Assembly (NCBI RefSeq): GCF_004025325.1
Contig: NZ_RSFE01000003.1
Coordinates: forward strand, 62,001-126,000
DNA length: 64,000 nucleotides
Reading direction: 5' to 3'
Origin: Pseudidiomarina gelatinasegens
GTDB lineage: Bacteria; Pseudomonadota; Gammaproteobacteria; Enterobacterales; Alteromonadaceae
The notes beneath the pieces are model-generated. The model was given only the letters and a program-made list of their open reading frames with translations. It did no database searches and was not told the origin of the DNA. Position 1 is the first letter of the stretch, and the number at the start of each line of letters is the position of its first letter. This document shows, in pieces, positions 45,318 through 56,440 of the stretch. Position numbers and translations under genes: made by a program.

Positions 45318-46406
45318 ATGAACACGCAAATTTCGATTACACGCCCACTCACCGCCACCGTTTTGGTGGTTTGGCTAGCCTTAACTACAGCAGGTTGCAG
45401 CGATGCTGGAGCTGCTAGTGAGCAAGCCGAAAAGCCTGAGGTTGCGCGTATACCTGTCGCAACCCAACTGGTTACATCTGGCGACATCACCTCCAGCTTT
45501 AAAACCACGGCAACTTTGGAAGCGCGCGACGAAGCCGACGTGACCAGCAAGGCCAACGGCATTGTCGAAACCATTTTGGTTGAAGAAGGTGACTACGTAG
45601 AACAAGGCCAATTGCTAGCCCGTATACGTGACGATGAATACCGTATTCACGTTGCGCAAGCCCGTGCTGAACTGAGCTCGATTCAGCAAGAGCTAAAACG
45701 CGTGAAGGACATGGCCGAACGCGACATGATTAGCGCCGATGCCTATGACAAACTGCGTTTTCAAGCCGATATGCTGCAAGCAAAATATGACATGGCGGCG
45801 CTCAACTTAGCTGAAACGGATATTCGCGCTCCGATTAGCGGCTATATCGCGAAACGCTATGTAAAGCCTGGCAACCTTGTGCGTCAGTACGAACAACAAA
45901 AATTATTCCATGTGGTTGCACTTGATCAATTGCAAGGCAATGTATATCTGCCCGAGCGTGAATTGCAGCACGTGCAAGTAGGTCAAACAGCGCAGTTACA
46001 CTTAAGTGCGTTACCAAATACCACAGTGAATGCTGTTGTTGCGCGAATAAGCCCGGTCATCGATACACAATCCGGCACCTTTAAGGTTGTACTGAACGTT
46101 GCAAACCCTAACAACACACTGAAAGCAGGCATGTTTGCACACGTAAACTTGAACTATGCCACCCATAGCAACACCCTCACCGTGCCAAGGTATGCCGTGC
46201 AAAGCCTTGATAATCAGCACAGCGTATTTACCGTTGATGCCGAAGGTGTAGCCCATAAAGTGGACGTAAAAATCGGCTTTGAAGATGAGTCAAACTTAGA
46301 AATTATTAGTGGCCTAAAAGCTGGCGATGCCATTGTGATTAGCGGCCAGGCGAACTTAAAAGACGCGGCCTTAGTTGAAGTTATTCGTAGCGAACAGCAG
46401 TCATGA
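45318..46406 (+). CDS. RND efflux periplasmic adaptor lipoprotein
   Basis: A membrane fusion protein of about 362 residues, linking an RND permease to an outer membrane channel. Residues 1-26 form a lipoprotein signal (LALTTAGCSDAG, lipobox Cys). The lipoyl-like halves are visible as VTSKANGIVETILVEEGDYV and LAETDIRAPISGYIAKRYVKPG, flanking a short helical hairpin. Beta-barrel and membrane-proximal parts follow (PRYAVQSLDNQHSVFTVDAEG). The start at 45318 is chosen because it gives a proper signal. The stop overlaps the first permease start as ATGA. Confidence 0.92.
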   Translation: MNTQISITRPLTATVLVVWLALTTAGCSDAGAASEQAEKPEVARIPVATQLVTSGDITSSFKTTATLEARDEADVTSKANGIVETILVEEGDYVEQGQLLARIRDDEYRIHVAQARAELSSIQQELKRVKDMAERDMISADAYDKLRFQADMLQAKYDMAALNLAETDIRAPISGYIAKRYVKPGNLVRQYEQQKLFHVVALDQLQGNVYLPERELQHVQVGQTAQLHLSALPNTTVNAVVARISPVIDTQSGTFKVVLNVANPNNTLKAGMFAHVNLNYATHSNTLTVPRYAVQSLDNQHSVFTVDAEGVAHKVDVKIGFEDESNLEIISGLKAGDAIVISGQANLKDAALVEVIRSEQQS

Positions 46407-49400
46407 GTATTGTACGTTTAGCCGTCAAGCGGCCTGTCACCATTGCCATGCTTACCTTGGCAGTCATACTTTTCGGCATGGTTTCGTTGGGGCGTATTCC
46501 CGTTACCTTGTTGCCTGATTTAGCCTACCCGACACTCACTGTGCGCACCGATTATCCAGGCGGCGCGCCCAATGAAGTCGAGCAATTGGTAAGCAAGCCC
46601 ATTGAAGAAAACCTTGGCACCGTAAAAGGGATTCGTCGCATCGAATCCATTTCTCGTGCAGGACAAAGCGACGTGTTACTGGAATTTAGCTGGGGTACGG
46701 ATATGGATATGGCGAGCCTAGACGTTCGCGAAAAGCTCGATTGGGTGGAGCTGCCTTTAGATCTGGAAAAGCCAGTGTTGTTGCGCTTCAACCCCAGTGA
46801 AGAGCCGGTCTATCGTCTAGCGCTCGGCTTAACTGACGGTAATCAATCCATTGAGTCCTTAAAGCGGTTACGTACCTATGCCGAAGAAGAATTAAAACGT
46901 CAGCTAGAAAGCATTGAAGGTGTTGCTTCTGTACGCCTTGGTGGCGGGCTTGAAGACGAAATTCAAGTTTTAGTAAATGAGCGCCAAGCTGCTGCATTGA
47001 AAATTCCAATGACGCTAATTATGGAGCGTTTGCGGGAAGAAAATATTAATTTGTCCGGTGGCCGAATTGAAGCCGACCGCGCCGAGTTTTTAGTACGCAC
47101 ATTAAACCAATTCGAAAACCTCGACGACATCCGCAATATCTATTTAACCACACGCAATGACCGCCCTATCGTTTTAAAAGACATTGCTGTCATTGAGAAC
47201 AGTTATAAGGAACGTGATTCGATTAGTCGCATCGCCGGAATGGAAGCTGTTGAGGTATCTCTCTACAAAGAAGGCGATGCCAACACAGTTCATGTTTCGA
47301 AAGCGATTCAGTTGCACCTGCAACAATTACAACAAGCCAAGCTGATTCCTGATGAATACTCTATCAAGCCCATATACGACCAAGCGGTATTTATTAGTGC
47401 TGCGATAGCTGAAGTGCGCGATGCAGCAATTATGGGCGGGCTGCTAGCAATGGTTATCATCTACTTGTTCTTACAGCGGGTATGGCCAACTGTCATCATT
47501 AGTTTGGCAATTCCAATTTCAATTATCGCGACCTTCAATCTGCTGTATGGCTATCAAGTATCGCTTAATATGATGTCGCTGGGCGGTATTGCGCTCGCCG
47601 TTGGTATGCTCGTCGATAACGCCATTGTGGTGCTTGAAAATATCGCGCGCCATAATCAGGATAAATCTGCCGATGTTGCTGCAGAACTCGGCACAACGGA
47701 GGTGGCCGGTGCGATTACAGCTTCTACCTTAACCACCATGGCAGTATTCTTCCCGCTAGTTTTTGTTGAAGGCATTGCTGGACAGTTATTTCGTGATCAA
47801 GCACTTACGGTCACTTTCGCTCTTGCGGCGTCATTGGTGGTAGCGCTCACGTTAATTCCGATGCTTTCGAGCCGCACTAAAAACACTGCAGCGCTTTCGC
47901 CGATACCCACGCAACCCTACGCAAGCGGATGGCGATTCTGGGCTCGTGTGCCCGTTTACTTAGTATTTCGGTGGATACCGCTGGCGTTAGCGACTGTCTT
48001 TATCGGTCTGTGGCGCCTGCTAGCTAAGCTATTTTACTTAGTCACTAATCCATTGTTACGCGCCTTTGATAAACTCTACACGCTATTAGCAAGCGGCTAC
48101 GAACGATTATTAGGCATGGCTCTGCGTCGTGCCGCCGCCACCCTCAGCGTTATTTTGCTGGTTGCTGCAGGCTGTTATGCACTGCTACCACAATTGCCGG
48201 TCGCCCTGCTACCAAACATGGCTCAAGGTGAATTTTATGTGGAAGTTGAACTCCAGCCAGGCGCAACCATTTTCGAAACTGATTCGGTACTGAATGCACT
48301 CGGGGATGTGATTGCCAGCAATGACGAACTCAATGCTAGTGTTGATCGCTATTACACCATTGCCGGCACTGGCAGCTTGCTCAATGCAGCACCAGGGCAA
48401 AGCGGAAACCAATGGGGCCGACTCAATATTGTTATGGCGTCGAACTCAACAGCGGAACAACAACAGGCACTTCAGTCTGAGTTGCGTTCAGCCGTACAAA
48501 ATATGCCCGGTGTTATGGCGAAATTCGGCACTCCCGAATTATTTAGCTTTGCTAGCCCTGTAACAATTGAACTTACCGGTTACGACCTAAACCTGTTGCA
48601 GCAAGCCGCGCAGCAGTTGGGTAATGAGTTTGAACAACACCCGCGCTTTACGGACATCCGTGTGAATATGACCGACGGACAACCGGAATTAGCGATTTAT
48701 TTTGACCACGCGAAATTGAGCCAATACGGTTTAACCAGCGCCGAAGTTTCCGAGTTGATCGCCACGAAAATTGGCGGCCGGGTAGCCAGTCAGTTTAGTC
48801 TTGATGATCGTAAAATTGACATTCTGGTACGTAGTCAGGCCACTGACAGAAATTCGTTGCGCGACTTACAGCAGCTCATCATTAATCCGGGTGCTGGCCG
48901 CGAGATATCATTGCGGGCGGTTGCTGACGTGGTACCTGTGGTTGGGCCCAGTGAAATCACACGCGTTGATCAACAACGTACTGCTGTTGTGGAAGCGAAT
49001 TTAAGCTATGGCGACCTGGGTGCGGCAGTCACAGAAGCCCAGCAGATTTTGGATGACACGCAGTTGCCCCTCACCATTAGCGGCCGTGTTGCTGGTCAGA
49101 ACGAAGACATGCAGCGCTCATTTACCTCATTGCAGTTTGCTTTAGTACTGGCGGTATTTTTGGTCTATTTAGTTATGGCTTCCCAGTTCGAGTCATTACT
49201 GCATCCATTGTTCATATTATTCACCGTGCCTTTGGCAGGTGCGGGGTCTATTCTCGGCCTCTATCTTGTTGGCACCGAGCTCAGCATTATCGTGTTTATT
49301 GGGCTTATCATGCTGGCCGGTATCGTGGTGAACAACGCCATTGTGTTGGTCGATAGAATTAACCAGCTGCGCAGCGAAGGTAGCGACCGTTATGAAGCAA

Positions 49401-49642
49401 TTTATACCGCCGCACAGCAGCGCTTACGACCTATTCTAATGACCATGCTCACCACCGTGTTAGGCTTATTGCCGCTGGCTATCGGCCTTGGTGAAGGTGC
49501 GGAGATAAGAGCGCCGATGGCAATTAGTGTTATTGCTGGCCTATTGTTCTCAACCTTGTTGACCCTGTTGTTTATCCCATGCTTGTACCTACTCGTTGAT
49601 CGCAAGCAGATAGCGCATAACAATTCGGAGAACGCCGCATGA
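46403..49642 (+). CDS. RND efflux permease, first of tandem pair
   Basis: A 1079-residue inner membrane transporter of the HAE-1-like RND family with 12 transmembrane helices and two large periplasmic loops. The N-terminal RPVTIAMLTLAVILFGM and ARIPVTLLPDLAYP-like start are typical. TM4 reads GMLVDNAIVVLENIARH, with Asp405 followed by Asn406 where AcrB has two Asp. TM10 reads [17 protein letters not shown], with Asn977 where AcrB has Lys940. An extra segment of about 50 residues near residues 500-550 separates the halves. It overlaps both neighbours by 4 bases. Confidence 0.93.
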   Translation: MSIVRLAVKRPVTIAMLTLAVILFGMVSLGRIPVTLLPDLAYPTLTVRTDYPGGAPNEVEQLVSKPIEENLGTVKGIRRIESISRAGQSDVLLEFSWGTDMDMASLDVREKLDWVELPLDLEKPVLLRFNPSEEPVYRLALGLTDGNQSIESLKRLRTYAEEELKRQLESIEGVASVRLGGGLEDEIQVLVNERQAAALKIPMTLIMERLREENINLSGGRIEADRAEFLVRTLNQFENLDDIRNIYLTTRNDRPIVLKDIAVIENSYKERDSISRIAGMEAVEVSLYKEGDANTVHVSKAIQLHLQQLQQAKLIPDEYSIKPIYDQAVFISAAIAEVRDAAIMGGLLAMVIIYLFLQRVWPTVIISLAIPISIIATFNLLYGYQVSLNMMSLGGIALAVGMLVDNAIVVLENIARHNQDKSADVAAELGTTEVAGAITASTLTTMAVFFPLVFVEGIAGQLFRDQALTVTFALAASLVVALTLIPMLSSRTKNTAALSPIPTQPYASGWRFWARVPVYLVFRWIPLALATVFIGLWRLLAKLFYLVTNPLLRAFDKLYTLLASGYERLLGMALRRAAATLSVILLVAAGCYALLPQLPVALLPNMAQGEFYVEVELQPGATIFETDSVLNALGDVIASNDELNASVDRYYTIAGTGSLLNAAPGQSGNQWGRLNIVMASNSTAEQQQALQSELRSAVQNMPGVMAKFGTPELFSFASPVTIELTGYDLNLLQQAAQQLGNEFEQHPRFTDIRVNMTDGQPELAIYFDHAKLSQYGLTSAEVSELIATKIGGRVASQFSLDDRKIDILVRSQATDRNSLRDLQQLIINPGAGREISLRAVADVVPVVGPSEITRVDQQRTAVVEANLSYGDLGAAVTEAQQILDDTQLPLTISGRVAGQNEDMQRSFTSLQFALVLAVFLVYLVMASQFESLLHPLFILFTVPLAGAGSILGLYLVGTELSIIVFIGLIMLAGIVVNNAIVLVDRINQLRSEGSDRYEAIYTAAQQRLRPILMTMLTTVLGLLPLAIGLGEGAEIRAPMAISVIAGLLFSTLLTLLFIPCLYLLVDRKQIAHNNSENAA

Positions 49643-52600
49643 ACGCTGCACAGATAGGTTCGGTGTTGGCGCGGTTTGCGCTACGCCGCCCCGTTACAAC
49701 CTGCATGGTATTTTTGTCGATGCTGCTACTGGGCGCGATTAGTTCGCGCTTGCTACCACTGGAAAAATTTCCAGGCATCGAAATTCCTGAAATTGTTGTT
49801 CAGGTCGCCTACCCCAACTCAACGCCAGCGGAAGTAGAGCGTCTTATTACAAGGCCGCTTGAAGAAGCGCTGGCTACCTTAAGTAATGTCAGCCGCATGC
49901 GCTCAACCTCTACCTCAGATAATGCTCAGGTTTTATTGCAGTTTGAATGGGGACAAGACATCAAAACCAAGAGCATTGAAGCGCGTGAAAAAGTGGATGC
50001 GGTAAAGCATTTACTGCCCGACGATGTCGACCGAATTGTAGTGTTTCAGTTCAATACCGAAGATATGCCAGTTTTTCAGTTGCGCATAAGTAGCCAACGT
50101 GATTTGTCGAACGCGTACGACCTACTCGACCGCAGCCTGCGCAGGCCTATCGAGCGCGTTGAAGGCGTGTCGCGGGTAACGCTATACGGTGTTGAACCAC
50201 AACAAATCGTTATTCGACTTGACCAAGCAGCACTACTAGCGCACCAACTTGCCGCAGCCGACATTACCAAACTGCTGCAACAAGCTAATTTTTCGTTAAC
50301 CGCTGGCTTCATTGAAAATGAGCATGAGCGAATTCTGGTGAATCCCGTCGGTGAATTTCAAGACGAATATTCTATCGGTAACTTTCCAATTCGCCCCGGT
50401 TTGAAATTGCGTGATGTCGCAACTATTGGTCGCGAAATGCCACGGAAGATTGACGGTCGCCATTTAGATCAGCGATATGCTATTGGCATGGAGGTATTTA
50501 AGGAATCAAGCGCCAATCTCGTTGACGTGTCAGCGCGTGTCATGAAAGTGGTGGAGCAAATTCGCACCGACCCGCAGTTTAATGGCATCAATCTTTATAT
50601 TATGGACGATACCGCTGACGGTGTAACCACATCACTGAGTGACTTAGTTAGTGCTGGGTTACTCGGTGCTTTTCTATCGTTCTTAGTTCTGTACGGATTC
50701 TTGCGTAATTTAACCACCACACTCGTGGTCGTGCTCAGCGTACCTATTGCTATATGCATCGCATTGGGCGGTATGTACTTTCTGGGCTACTCGCTCAACG
50801 TACTATCGCTCATGGGGCTCATGTTGGCTGTCGGCATGCTCGTTGATAACGCTGTAGTTATCACTGAAAGCATTCAACACGAACGCGAGCAAGGCGCTGA
50901 TGGTGAGACCGCAACCATTCAGGGTGTCGGCAATGTGTCACTTGCTGTTATAGCGGGCACACTCACCACGGCAATTGTATTTTTACCGAATATTTTTGGT
51001 AAAAAAACTGACATAACCATCTTCCTCGAGCATACCGCCGTTGCAATTTGTTTGTCGTTGTTGGCATCTCTGTTGCTCTCACAAACGCTGGTGCCACTGC
51101 TAATTACCCGCTTAAGCAAATTCACAAAAGGTAAATTAAAACCAGTAAAACAACCGAAACGCTATCGTAAGATTTTAGAATGGAGCTGGCGTCACCCCAA
51201 TTGGACGGGAGTTATCGCGTTGTTGTTACTGGGAAGTATTGTCATTCCATTTGCCGGTGTTAGCGGCGACGAAGGCCCACAGGGTTTTAATGATCGTTTG
51301 TTTATTTCCTACAACCTTCACACCCAGTACAGCCTCAGTGAAGTTGAAGATGAAGTGACACAACTCGAAAATTATTTATACAACAATAAAGATAACTTCG
51401 ACATCGACGCAGTTTACAGCTATTACACGCCAAATTACGCAATTTCGACGCTTCTTCTTAAAGAAGATCGGAACGAGAAGATAGCGGACCTCATGGAGCG
51501 AATCCGCAAAGACATGCCGACCTTACTGCGCAGCGATCCGAAGTTTGGGTTCGGCGGAGGTCGTGAAGGCGTGCGCGTCAGTTTGAGTGGCCAGTCAACG
51601 GATGTATTGCAGCGTATAGCAGTGGACTTATTGCCTAAGCTTTCCGCTATTGACGGCCTTACCGATGTTCAAACCGAGATGGATACGGGTCAGTTCGAAT
51701 TAGTAATTAAGATTGACCGTCAACGCGTGCATCAACTCGGCTTAAGTTCAGCAGACGTTGCTCGCACGGTTGCCACAGCATTACGTGGCCAGCGCCTACG
51801 TTCGTATCGTGGCGACCCGAATGGTGAGATTGATCTGCGGGTAGCGTTTGATAAAGAGCTTGAAACGTCGCTCACCGCCCTTGAGAACCTGCCAATCTTA
51901 CAAAGCAATGGACGCGTGATTGCGTTAAAAGATGTGGCTCGGTTAACCAAGCAACCGCGGTTGAGTCAAATCCGTCGTACTGATCGCAGAACCTCGTTAA
52001 ATATCGACGCAAACCTAAACGAGTTAACAACCAGCGAGGCACGCGAAGTAATCACCAAGGTTATGGACCAAGTTCAACTGCCACAGGGATACTTGTGGAG
52101 CCTGGATGGTAGTTTCCAGCGGCAACAAGAAAACGAAAGCGTCATGCTCGTCAATACGCTGCTGGCGGTGGCTCTTATTTATATTGTAATGGCCGCGTTG
52201 TTTGAGTCATTGCTCTTGCCAACCGCCGTCATCACGTCCTTGCTGTTCTCGATTGTTGGGGTGTTCTGGGCGCTGTTGCTCACGGGCCAGTCGATTTCCG
52301 TTATGGCCATGATTGGTATCTTAATTTTGATGGGAATTGTAGTGAACAACGGTATTGTGCTCGTTGATCGCATCAATCAGCTATTGGATCAAGGCGCTAG
52401 CTTAGAGCGCGCAATAATTGATGGCAGTGTAAGCCGTTTGCGGCCAATACTAATGACCGTAGCAACCACGGTTCTTGGGCTATTACCCTTAGCCTTCGGC
52501 ACCACTCAAATTGGTGGCGATGGCCCGCCCTACGCACCTATGGCTATTTCAATTATTGGCGGGTTACTGTCCTCAACACTAACCAGTTTGTTCTTAGTAC

Positions 52601-52695
52601 CTTATGCATATGCCCGACTACTCGGCATGCGGCAGCGCTGGCACAATTTGCGCCAACGCGCCAGCCAACAAGTTAGTCGGATACTGCCAAGTTAG
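49639..52695 (+). CDS. RND efflux permease, second of tandem pair
   Basis: A 1018-residue RND permease, clearly different in sequence from the one before it. N-terminal [20 protein letters not shown] and [14 protein letters not shown] mark TM1 and the first periplasmic segment. TM4 is [17 protein letters not shown] (Asp403, Asn404) and TM10 [17 protein letters not shown]. Tandem RND permeases with one adaptor, as in MdtABC and MuxABC, usually form hetero-trimers. No TolC-like gene is in the operon. Its 3' end overlaps the end of the convergent kdsB gene by 23 bases. Confidence 0.93.
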   Translation: MNAAQIGSVLARFALRRPVTTCMVFLSMLLLGAISSRLLPLEKFPGIEIPEIVVQVAYPNSTPAEVERLITRPLEEALATLSNVSRMRSTSTSDNAQVLLQFEWGQDIKTKSIEAREKVDAVKHLLPDDVDRIVVFQFNTEDMPVFQLRISSQRDLSNAYDLLDRSLRRPIERVEGVSRVTLYGVEPQQIVIRLDQAALLAHQLAAADITKLLQQANFSLTAGFIENEHERILVNPVGEFQDEYSIGNFPIRPGLKLRDVATIGREMPRKIDGRHLDQRYAIGMEVFKESSANLVDVSARVMKVVEQIRTDPQFNGINLYIMDDTADGVTTSLSDLVSAGLLGAFLSFLVLYGFLRNLTTTLVVVLSVPIAICIALGGMYFLGYSLNVLSLMGLMLAVGMLVDNAVVITESIQHEREQGADGETATIQGVGNVSLAVIAGTLTTAIVFLPNIFGKKTDITIFLEHTAVAICLSLLASLLLSQTLVPLLITRLSKFTKGKLKPVKQPKRYRKILEWSWRHPNWTGVIALLLLGSIVIPFAGVSGDEGPQGFNDRLFISYNLHTQYSLSEVEDEVTQLENYLYNNKDNFDIDAVYSYYTPNYAISTLLLKEDRNEKIADLMERIRKDMPTLLRSDPKFGFGGGREGVRVSLSGQSTDVLQRIAVDLLPKLSAIDGLTDVQTEMDTGQFELVIKIDRQRVHQLGLSSADVARTVATALRGQRLRSYRGDPNGEIDLRVAFDKELETSLTALENLPILQSNGRVIALKDVARLTKQPRLSQIRRTDRRTSLNIDANLNELTTSEAREVITKVMDQVQLPQGYLWSLDGSFQRQQENESVMLVNTLLAVALIYIVMAALFESLLLPTAVITSLLFSIVGVFWALLLTGQSISVMAMIGILILMGIVVNNGIVLVDRINQLLDQGASLERAIIDGSVSRLRPILMTVATTVLGLLPLAFGTTQIGGDGPPYAPMAISIIGGLLSSTLTSLFLVPYAYARLLGMRQRWHNLRQRASQQVSRILPS

Positions 52696-53425
52696 CACGC
52701 TCAAGGTCGGCTGGCGTATCAATGCCAGCCGGCGGCAACGCAATGGCCTCAGCCACATGAATGCGTTCGCCGTACCACAATACGCGTAACTGCTCGAGTG
52801 ATTCGATTTGCTCGAGCGGGCTTGGTTCCCACTCGATATAACGCCATACAAACCCAGCACGATAAGCATAGATACCAATATGGCGCCGATAGTCCGCTAA
52901 CGCACCTAAGCGGTTCTGAGCAAGACCATCACGTTCATAGGGTATCGGCGCGCGGCTAAAGTATAGTGCATAGCCATTCACATCCGTGACAACCTTCACC
53001 GCGTGCGGACTCTGCACTTCGTCAAGTGACTCAATTGGCACTGCCAGTGTGGCCATCTGTGCAACCTTTTGGTTCGCAAGGTTGTCTGCAACTTGGCGGA
53101 TAATCTCGGGTGGAATAAACGGCTCGTCACCTTGCACGTTTACCACCACCTGATCATCTGCAATCGCAAGGTAGTCAATAACCTCAGCGATGCGTTCCGT
53201 ACCCGAATTATGATGGGCTGAGGTCATCATTGCTCGCCCACCAAAGGCTTCAACTGCATCAATAATACGCTGGTCATCAGTTGCAACAATAACTTCGGCG
53301 GCGCCCGCTGCCGCTGCACGTTCGTACACCCGTTGAATCATGGTTTTGTTACCAATCATCGCCAACGGTTTACCGGGCAAGCGCGATGATGCATAGCGCG
53401 CTGGTATAACTACGGTAAAGCTCAT
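52673..53425 (-). CDS. kdsB: 3-deoxy-manno-octulosonate cytidylyltransferase
   Basis: KdsB activates Kdo as CMP-Kdo for lipopolysaccharide inner core synthesis. The 250-residue product has the nucleotidyltransferase start [20 protein letters not shown] with the CTP-binding Arg and Lys, [16 protein letters not shown] near residue 93 with the metal-binding Asp, and [13 protein letters not shown] near residue 150. The ATG overlaps the upstream Trm112-like gene as ATGA, in the conserved lpxK-ycaR-kdsB order. The C-terminus is encoded by bases that also encode the end of the RND permease on the other strand. Confidence 0.96.
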   Translation of the reverse strand: MSFTVVIPARYASSRLPGKPLAMIGNKTMIQRVYERAAAAGAAEVIVATDDQRIIDAVEAFGGRAMMTSAHHNSGTERIAEVIDYLAIADDQVVVNVQGDEPFIPPEIIRQVADNLANQKVAQMATLAVPIESLDEVQSPHAVKVVTDVNGYALYFSRAPIPYERDGLAQNRLGALADYRRHIGIYAYRAGFVWRYIEWEPSPLEQIESLEQLRVLWYGERIHVAEAIALPPAGIDTPADLERANLAVSD

Positions 53426-53619
53426 GAGGGTATTTTCTCCAACTCTTCATGACTTATTTCACGTGCTTCATGACTCAACAACATAGGTATGTCATTGCGC
53501 ACAGGAAACGCTAATCGATCACCGCGGCACACTAACTCACTCTGTTCGCGTACCCAAACGAGCTTTCCCTTACACAATGGGCAGGCCAAAATCGCGAGCG
53601 TTCGTTCATCAACTGCCAT
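53422..53619 (-). CDS. ycaR: Trm112/YcaR family small protein
   Basis: A 65-residue protein of the UPF0434/Trm112 group. It starts [20 protein letters not shown], with a CPxC pair that in other members is part of a zinc site; the second pair is reduced here (VCRGD). [13 protein letters not shown] near residue 40 is highly conserved. The start at 53619 has an AAGGAG at 6 bases. It sits 2 bases after lpxK and overlaps kdsB by 4 bases. Its molecular role in gammaproteobacteria is unknown, although the position in a lipid A gene cluster is constant. Confidence 0.93.
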   Translation of the reverse strand: MAVDERTLAILACPLCKGKLVWVREQSELVCRGDRLAFPVRNDIPMLLSHEAREISHEELEKIPS

Positions 53620-53621
53620 AA

Positions 53622-54608
53622 TTACTCCTTGTAGGACACTTTCTGCAGACAAGTCTGCAGTTGTTGCCAAAAACCATCTTCAAAATTAGCTGAAACTGGC
53701 AAATAGAACCAGTTATCTTGGGCAAATACCTGGCATTTAGCCGCATCTTTTTCCGTCATAAGAATATTGGTCGCTGGGGCTATACTGGCGAAATCGGCGG
53801 CACTAAACGGATGGTGATCGGCATAAGCATAGGTTTCAGTAACAGTCACTCCGGCCTGCTTGAGCGTATCAAAGAAACGTTGTGGGTTACCGATTCCAGC
53901 CACGGCAATAGAAGCGCCTTGCGGCACCGACACTTCCTGATGATCGTTTACGCGGCGCCAGCTATCCGGCTGCAATGAAAAGCGCCAACCATATAGTGAC
54001 TCAGCGCCCCCGTTTTGCACCACAATATCGGCTTGCCTAAGGCGCTGTTTCGGTTCACGAAGCGGCCCTAACGGCAGTCTCCAGCCATTACCTAAGCCGC
54101 GTTCGCCATCAATAACGACAATTTCAATATCGCGGGCTAAGCGGTAATGCTGTAAGCCATCATCACTTATTATTAGATTCACCTGCGGGGCGTTTTGTAA
54201 CAGCGTAGTAATGGCTTGTTCACGATTCGGGCTAACAACTATGGGTACGCCGGTGCGTTGCGCCAGCAATTTAGGTTCATCGCCCACAACTTCAGCTTGT
54301 GACGTAGTTGTTACCTGCTGCGGAAATGGCCCTTGACCGCCATAGCCACGCGAAATAATTGCCGGTGAATAGCCCTGTTGCTGGGCCCATTTAACCACGG
54401 CTTCGGTAACAGGAGTTTTGCCCGTGCCTCCAACACTAATATTGCCAATTATAACCACGGGTACCGGAGCTCGGTATGTTGGCAGAACGCCAATGCGGTA
54501 TAATGCTCTGCGCAGCCAGCTCAAGGCAATGAAGACAATCATTAACGGCCATAAAATAATTAACCGAAAATCGAGACCAGAACGATACCAGGCTCGCTGC
54601 CAGAACAT
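53622..54608 (-). CDS. lpxK: Tetraacyldisaccharide 4'-kinase
   Basis: LpxK phosphorylates the 4' position of the lipid A disaccharide at the inner membrane. The 328-residue product has an N-terminal membrane-associated helix (about residues 15-35), then VIIGNISVGGTGKTPVTEAV with the P-loop near residue 57. SRGYGGQGPFP follows near 90, and the conserved DDGLQHYRLARDIEIVVID near 150. The start shares a base with the msbA stop (both at 54608), so the two lipid A genes are tightly coupled, as in E. coli. Confidence 0.96.
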   Translation of the reverse strand: MFWQRAWYRSGLDFRLIILWPLMIVFIALSWLRRALYRIGVLPTYRAPVPVVIIGNISVGGTGKTPVTEAVVKWAQQQGYSPAIISRGYGGQGPFPQQVTTTSQAEVVGDEPKLLAQRTGVPIVVSPNREQAITTLLQNAPQVNLIISDDGLQHYRLARDIEIVVIDGERGLGNGWRLPLGPLREPKQRLRQADIVVQNGGAESLYGWRFSLQPDSWRRVNDHQEVSVPQGASIAVAGIGNPQRFFDTLKQAGVTVTETYAYADHHPFSAADFASIAPATNILMTEKDAAKCQVFAQDNWFYLPVSANFEDGFWQQLQTCLQKVSYKE

Positions 54609-56395
54609 TAGAGATCAGCTCCGCTAAACTGCAAACTATAGAGCTGGTAGTAGGCACCTTGCTGTTCAAGTAAGGTTTGATGATCACCGCGCTCCAGTAT
54701 CTTGCCTTCTTCCATCACCAATATTTCGTCAGCACTTTCTATCGTGGACAAACGGTGGGCAATCACTATCGACGTGCGATTCTGTTGCAATTGGCTCAAT
54801 GCCTTTTGAATGTGGCGCTCTGATTCTGTGTCGAGTGCGGAAGTTGCCTCATCAAGAATCAAAATAGGTGCATCACGCAACAAGGCACGGGCAATGGCTA
54901 TCCGCTGCCGCTGTCCGCCTGACAGCATCACGCCATTTTCACCCACCATGGTGTTTAAGCCCAAGGGCAAATTGTCAGTAAATTCGGTAATAAATGCTTG
55001 CTCAGCAACCTCGCGAATGCGCTCGTCACTAACATCGCCGTGCGCACCATAAGCAATATTGTTAGCAATACTGTCATTAAACAAAGTGACATGCTGCGAA
55101 ACCAGAGCGAACTGACGGCGCAAACATTTCAGTTTGTAGTCATAAATATCAACACCATCGAGATAAATCTTGCCGCCCTGTGGTGCATAAAACCGAGTAA
55201 GGAGATTAGAAATTGTGGATTTGCCGCTACCTGAGCGGCCAACTAACGCTAGGATTTTACCCGGCTTCACTTCAAAATTAACGTGATCAAGCGCTGGCGA
55301 TTCAGCTTCGTCATAAGTAAATGTGACATCTTCGAAGCGAATATTGCCCTGTGCTTTCTCCACAGAATACGTTCCAGCATTCGGCTCCGGCTCTTCATCA
55401 AGCACTTCAAAAATACTTTGTGCCGCAGCAATACCTCGTTGAAAGTCGCTGTTAACTGTTGTCAGCTGTTTTAGTGGGCGCAGCAGCATAATCATGGAGG
55501 TCAGTAAGGTGGTAAATGCACCCGCTGACAGTTGTTCCAGCATATCGGGGAAGCTGGCTAAAATGAGCACCATGGACAAGCTAAACGACGCAATCAACTG
55601 AATAATCGAAGTACTTACTGTCTGCGCATTAATCAGCTTCATATTCTGATTGCGGGTGACATTATTAATGTCGCGGAAACGTTTCGATTCACGCTTCTGC
55701 CCTTCATACATCACCACAACTTTGTGGCCGTTGAGCATCTGCTCTGCCGTGGTCGTCACATTCCCCATGGCAGTTTGAATGCGCCGCGAAACCTGACGAA
55801 AGCGCTTGGAGACTACCGAAACCACTTTCGCAATTAACGGCCCGACCACCAAAAACACCAAGGACAATTCCCAACTGATGTAAAACATCAAACCCAATAA
55901 GCCGATGACGAATGCACCTTCGCGAATCAACACCAGAATGGCGCGCGAACTTGCTTCGGCTACTTGTTGTGTGGTGTAGGTGATTTTTGAGAGTAAATCA
56001 CCAGTTGAATGCCGATCATGGAATGACACCGGCAACTTCATCATGTGGTCAAACAACTGTTGCCTTAATGTAGTGATGACACGAAAGCCCACCCAATTTA
56101 GCAAATAAGTCGAAATAAAGTTGAACGCTCCACGCGTGATAAATACCAAAGGGACAAAAATAGCACCGTAAATAAGAATGGTCGGGTCTTGTTCCGTTAA
56201 ACCATCATCAATCAGGGTTTCTATTTGCGAGAAGAAGAATGTATCAACTGCCGCGTAGCCAATCATGGCAAACACTGAAAAGATAAAGGCCGCACGATAC
56301 GGTTTTATGTAACCTATTAAGCGGCGAAACGTGCGCTTTTTTAGGGTTTCAGAGATGTTTTCAGAAATGGTTTCAGAGCTCATGCAAGTCTTCAT
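54608..56395 (-). CDS. msbA: Lipid A export ATP-binding/permease protein
   Basis: MsbA flips lipid A-core across the inner membrane. The 595-residue ABC half-transporter has six transmembrane helices (residues about 25-330), with MKLPVSFHDRHSTGDLLSKI in the first intracellular loop. The ATPase domain has Walker A LVGRSGSGKSTISNLL near residue 390, signature LSGGQRQRIAIARALL near 492 and Walker B ILILDEATSALD, followed by the H-loop IVIAHRLSTIE. Two starts are possible (56395 or four codons later); neither has a strong ribosome binding site. The order comEC, msbA, lpxK is conserved. Confidence 0.95.
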   Translation of the reverse strand: MKTCMSSETISENISETLKKRTFRRLIGYIKPYRAAFIFSVFAMIGYAAVDTFFFSQIETLIDDGLTEQDPTILIYGAIFVPLVFITRGAFNFISTYLLNWVGFRVITTLRQQLFDHMMKLPVSFHDRHSTGDLLSKITYTTQQVAEASSRAILVLIREGAFVIGLLGLMFYISWELSLVFLVVGPLIAKVVSVVSKRFRQVSRRIQTAMGNVTTTAEQMLNGHKVVVMYEGQKRESKRFRDINNVTRNQNMKLINAQTVSTSIIQLIASFSLSMVLILASFPDMLEQLSAGAFTTLLTSMIMLLRPLKQLTTVNSDFQRGIAAAQSIFEVLDEEPEPNAGTYSVEKAQGNIRFEDVTFTYDEAESPALDHVNFEVKPGKILALVGRSGSGKSTISNLLTRFYAPQGGKIYLDGVDIYDYKLKCLRRQFALVSQHVTLFNDSIANNIAYGAHGDVSDERIREVAEQAFITEFTDNLPLGLNTMVGENGVMLSGGQRQRIAIARALLRDAPILILDEATSALDTESERHIQKALSQLQQNRTSIVIAHRLSTIESADEILVMEEGKILERGDHQTLLEQQGAYYQLYSLQFSGADL

Positions 56396-56440
56396 AAGTT
56401 CAACAATAACTGCATTCTAACCGTTTTCATGGGCTACTGG

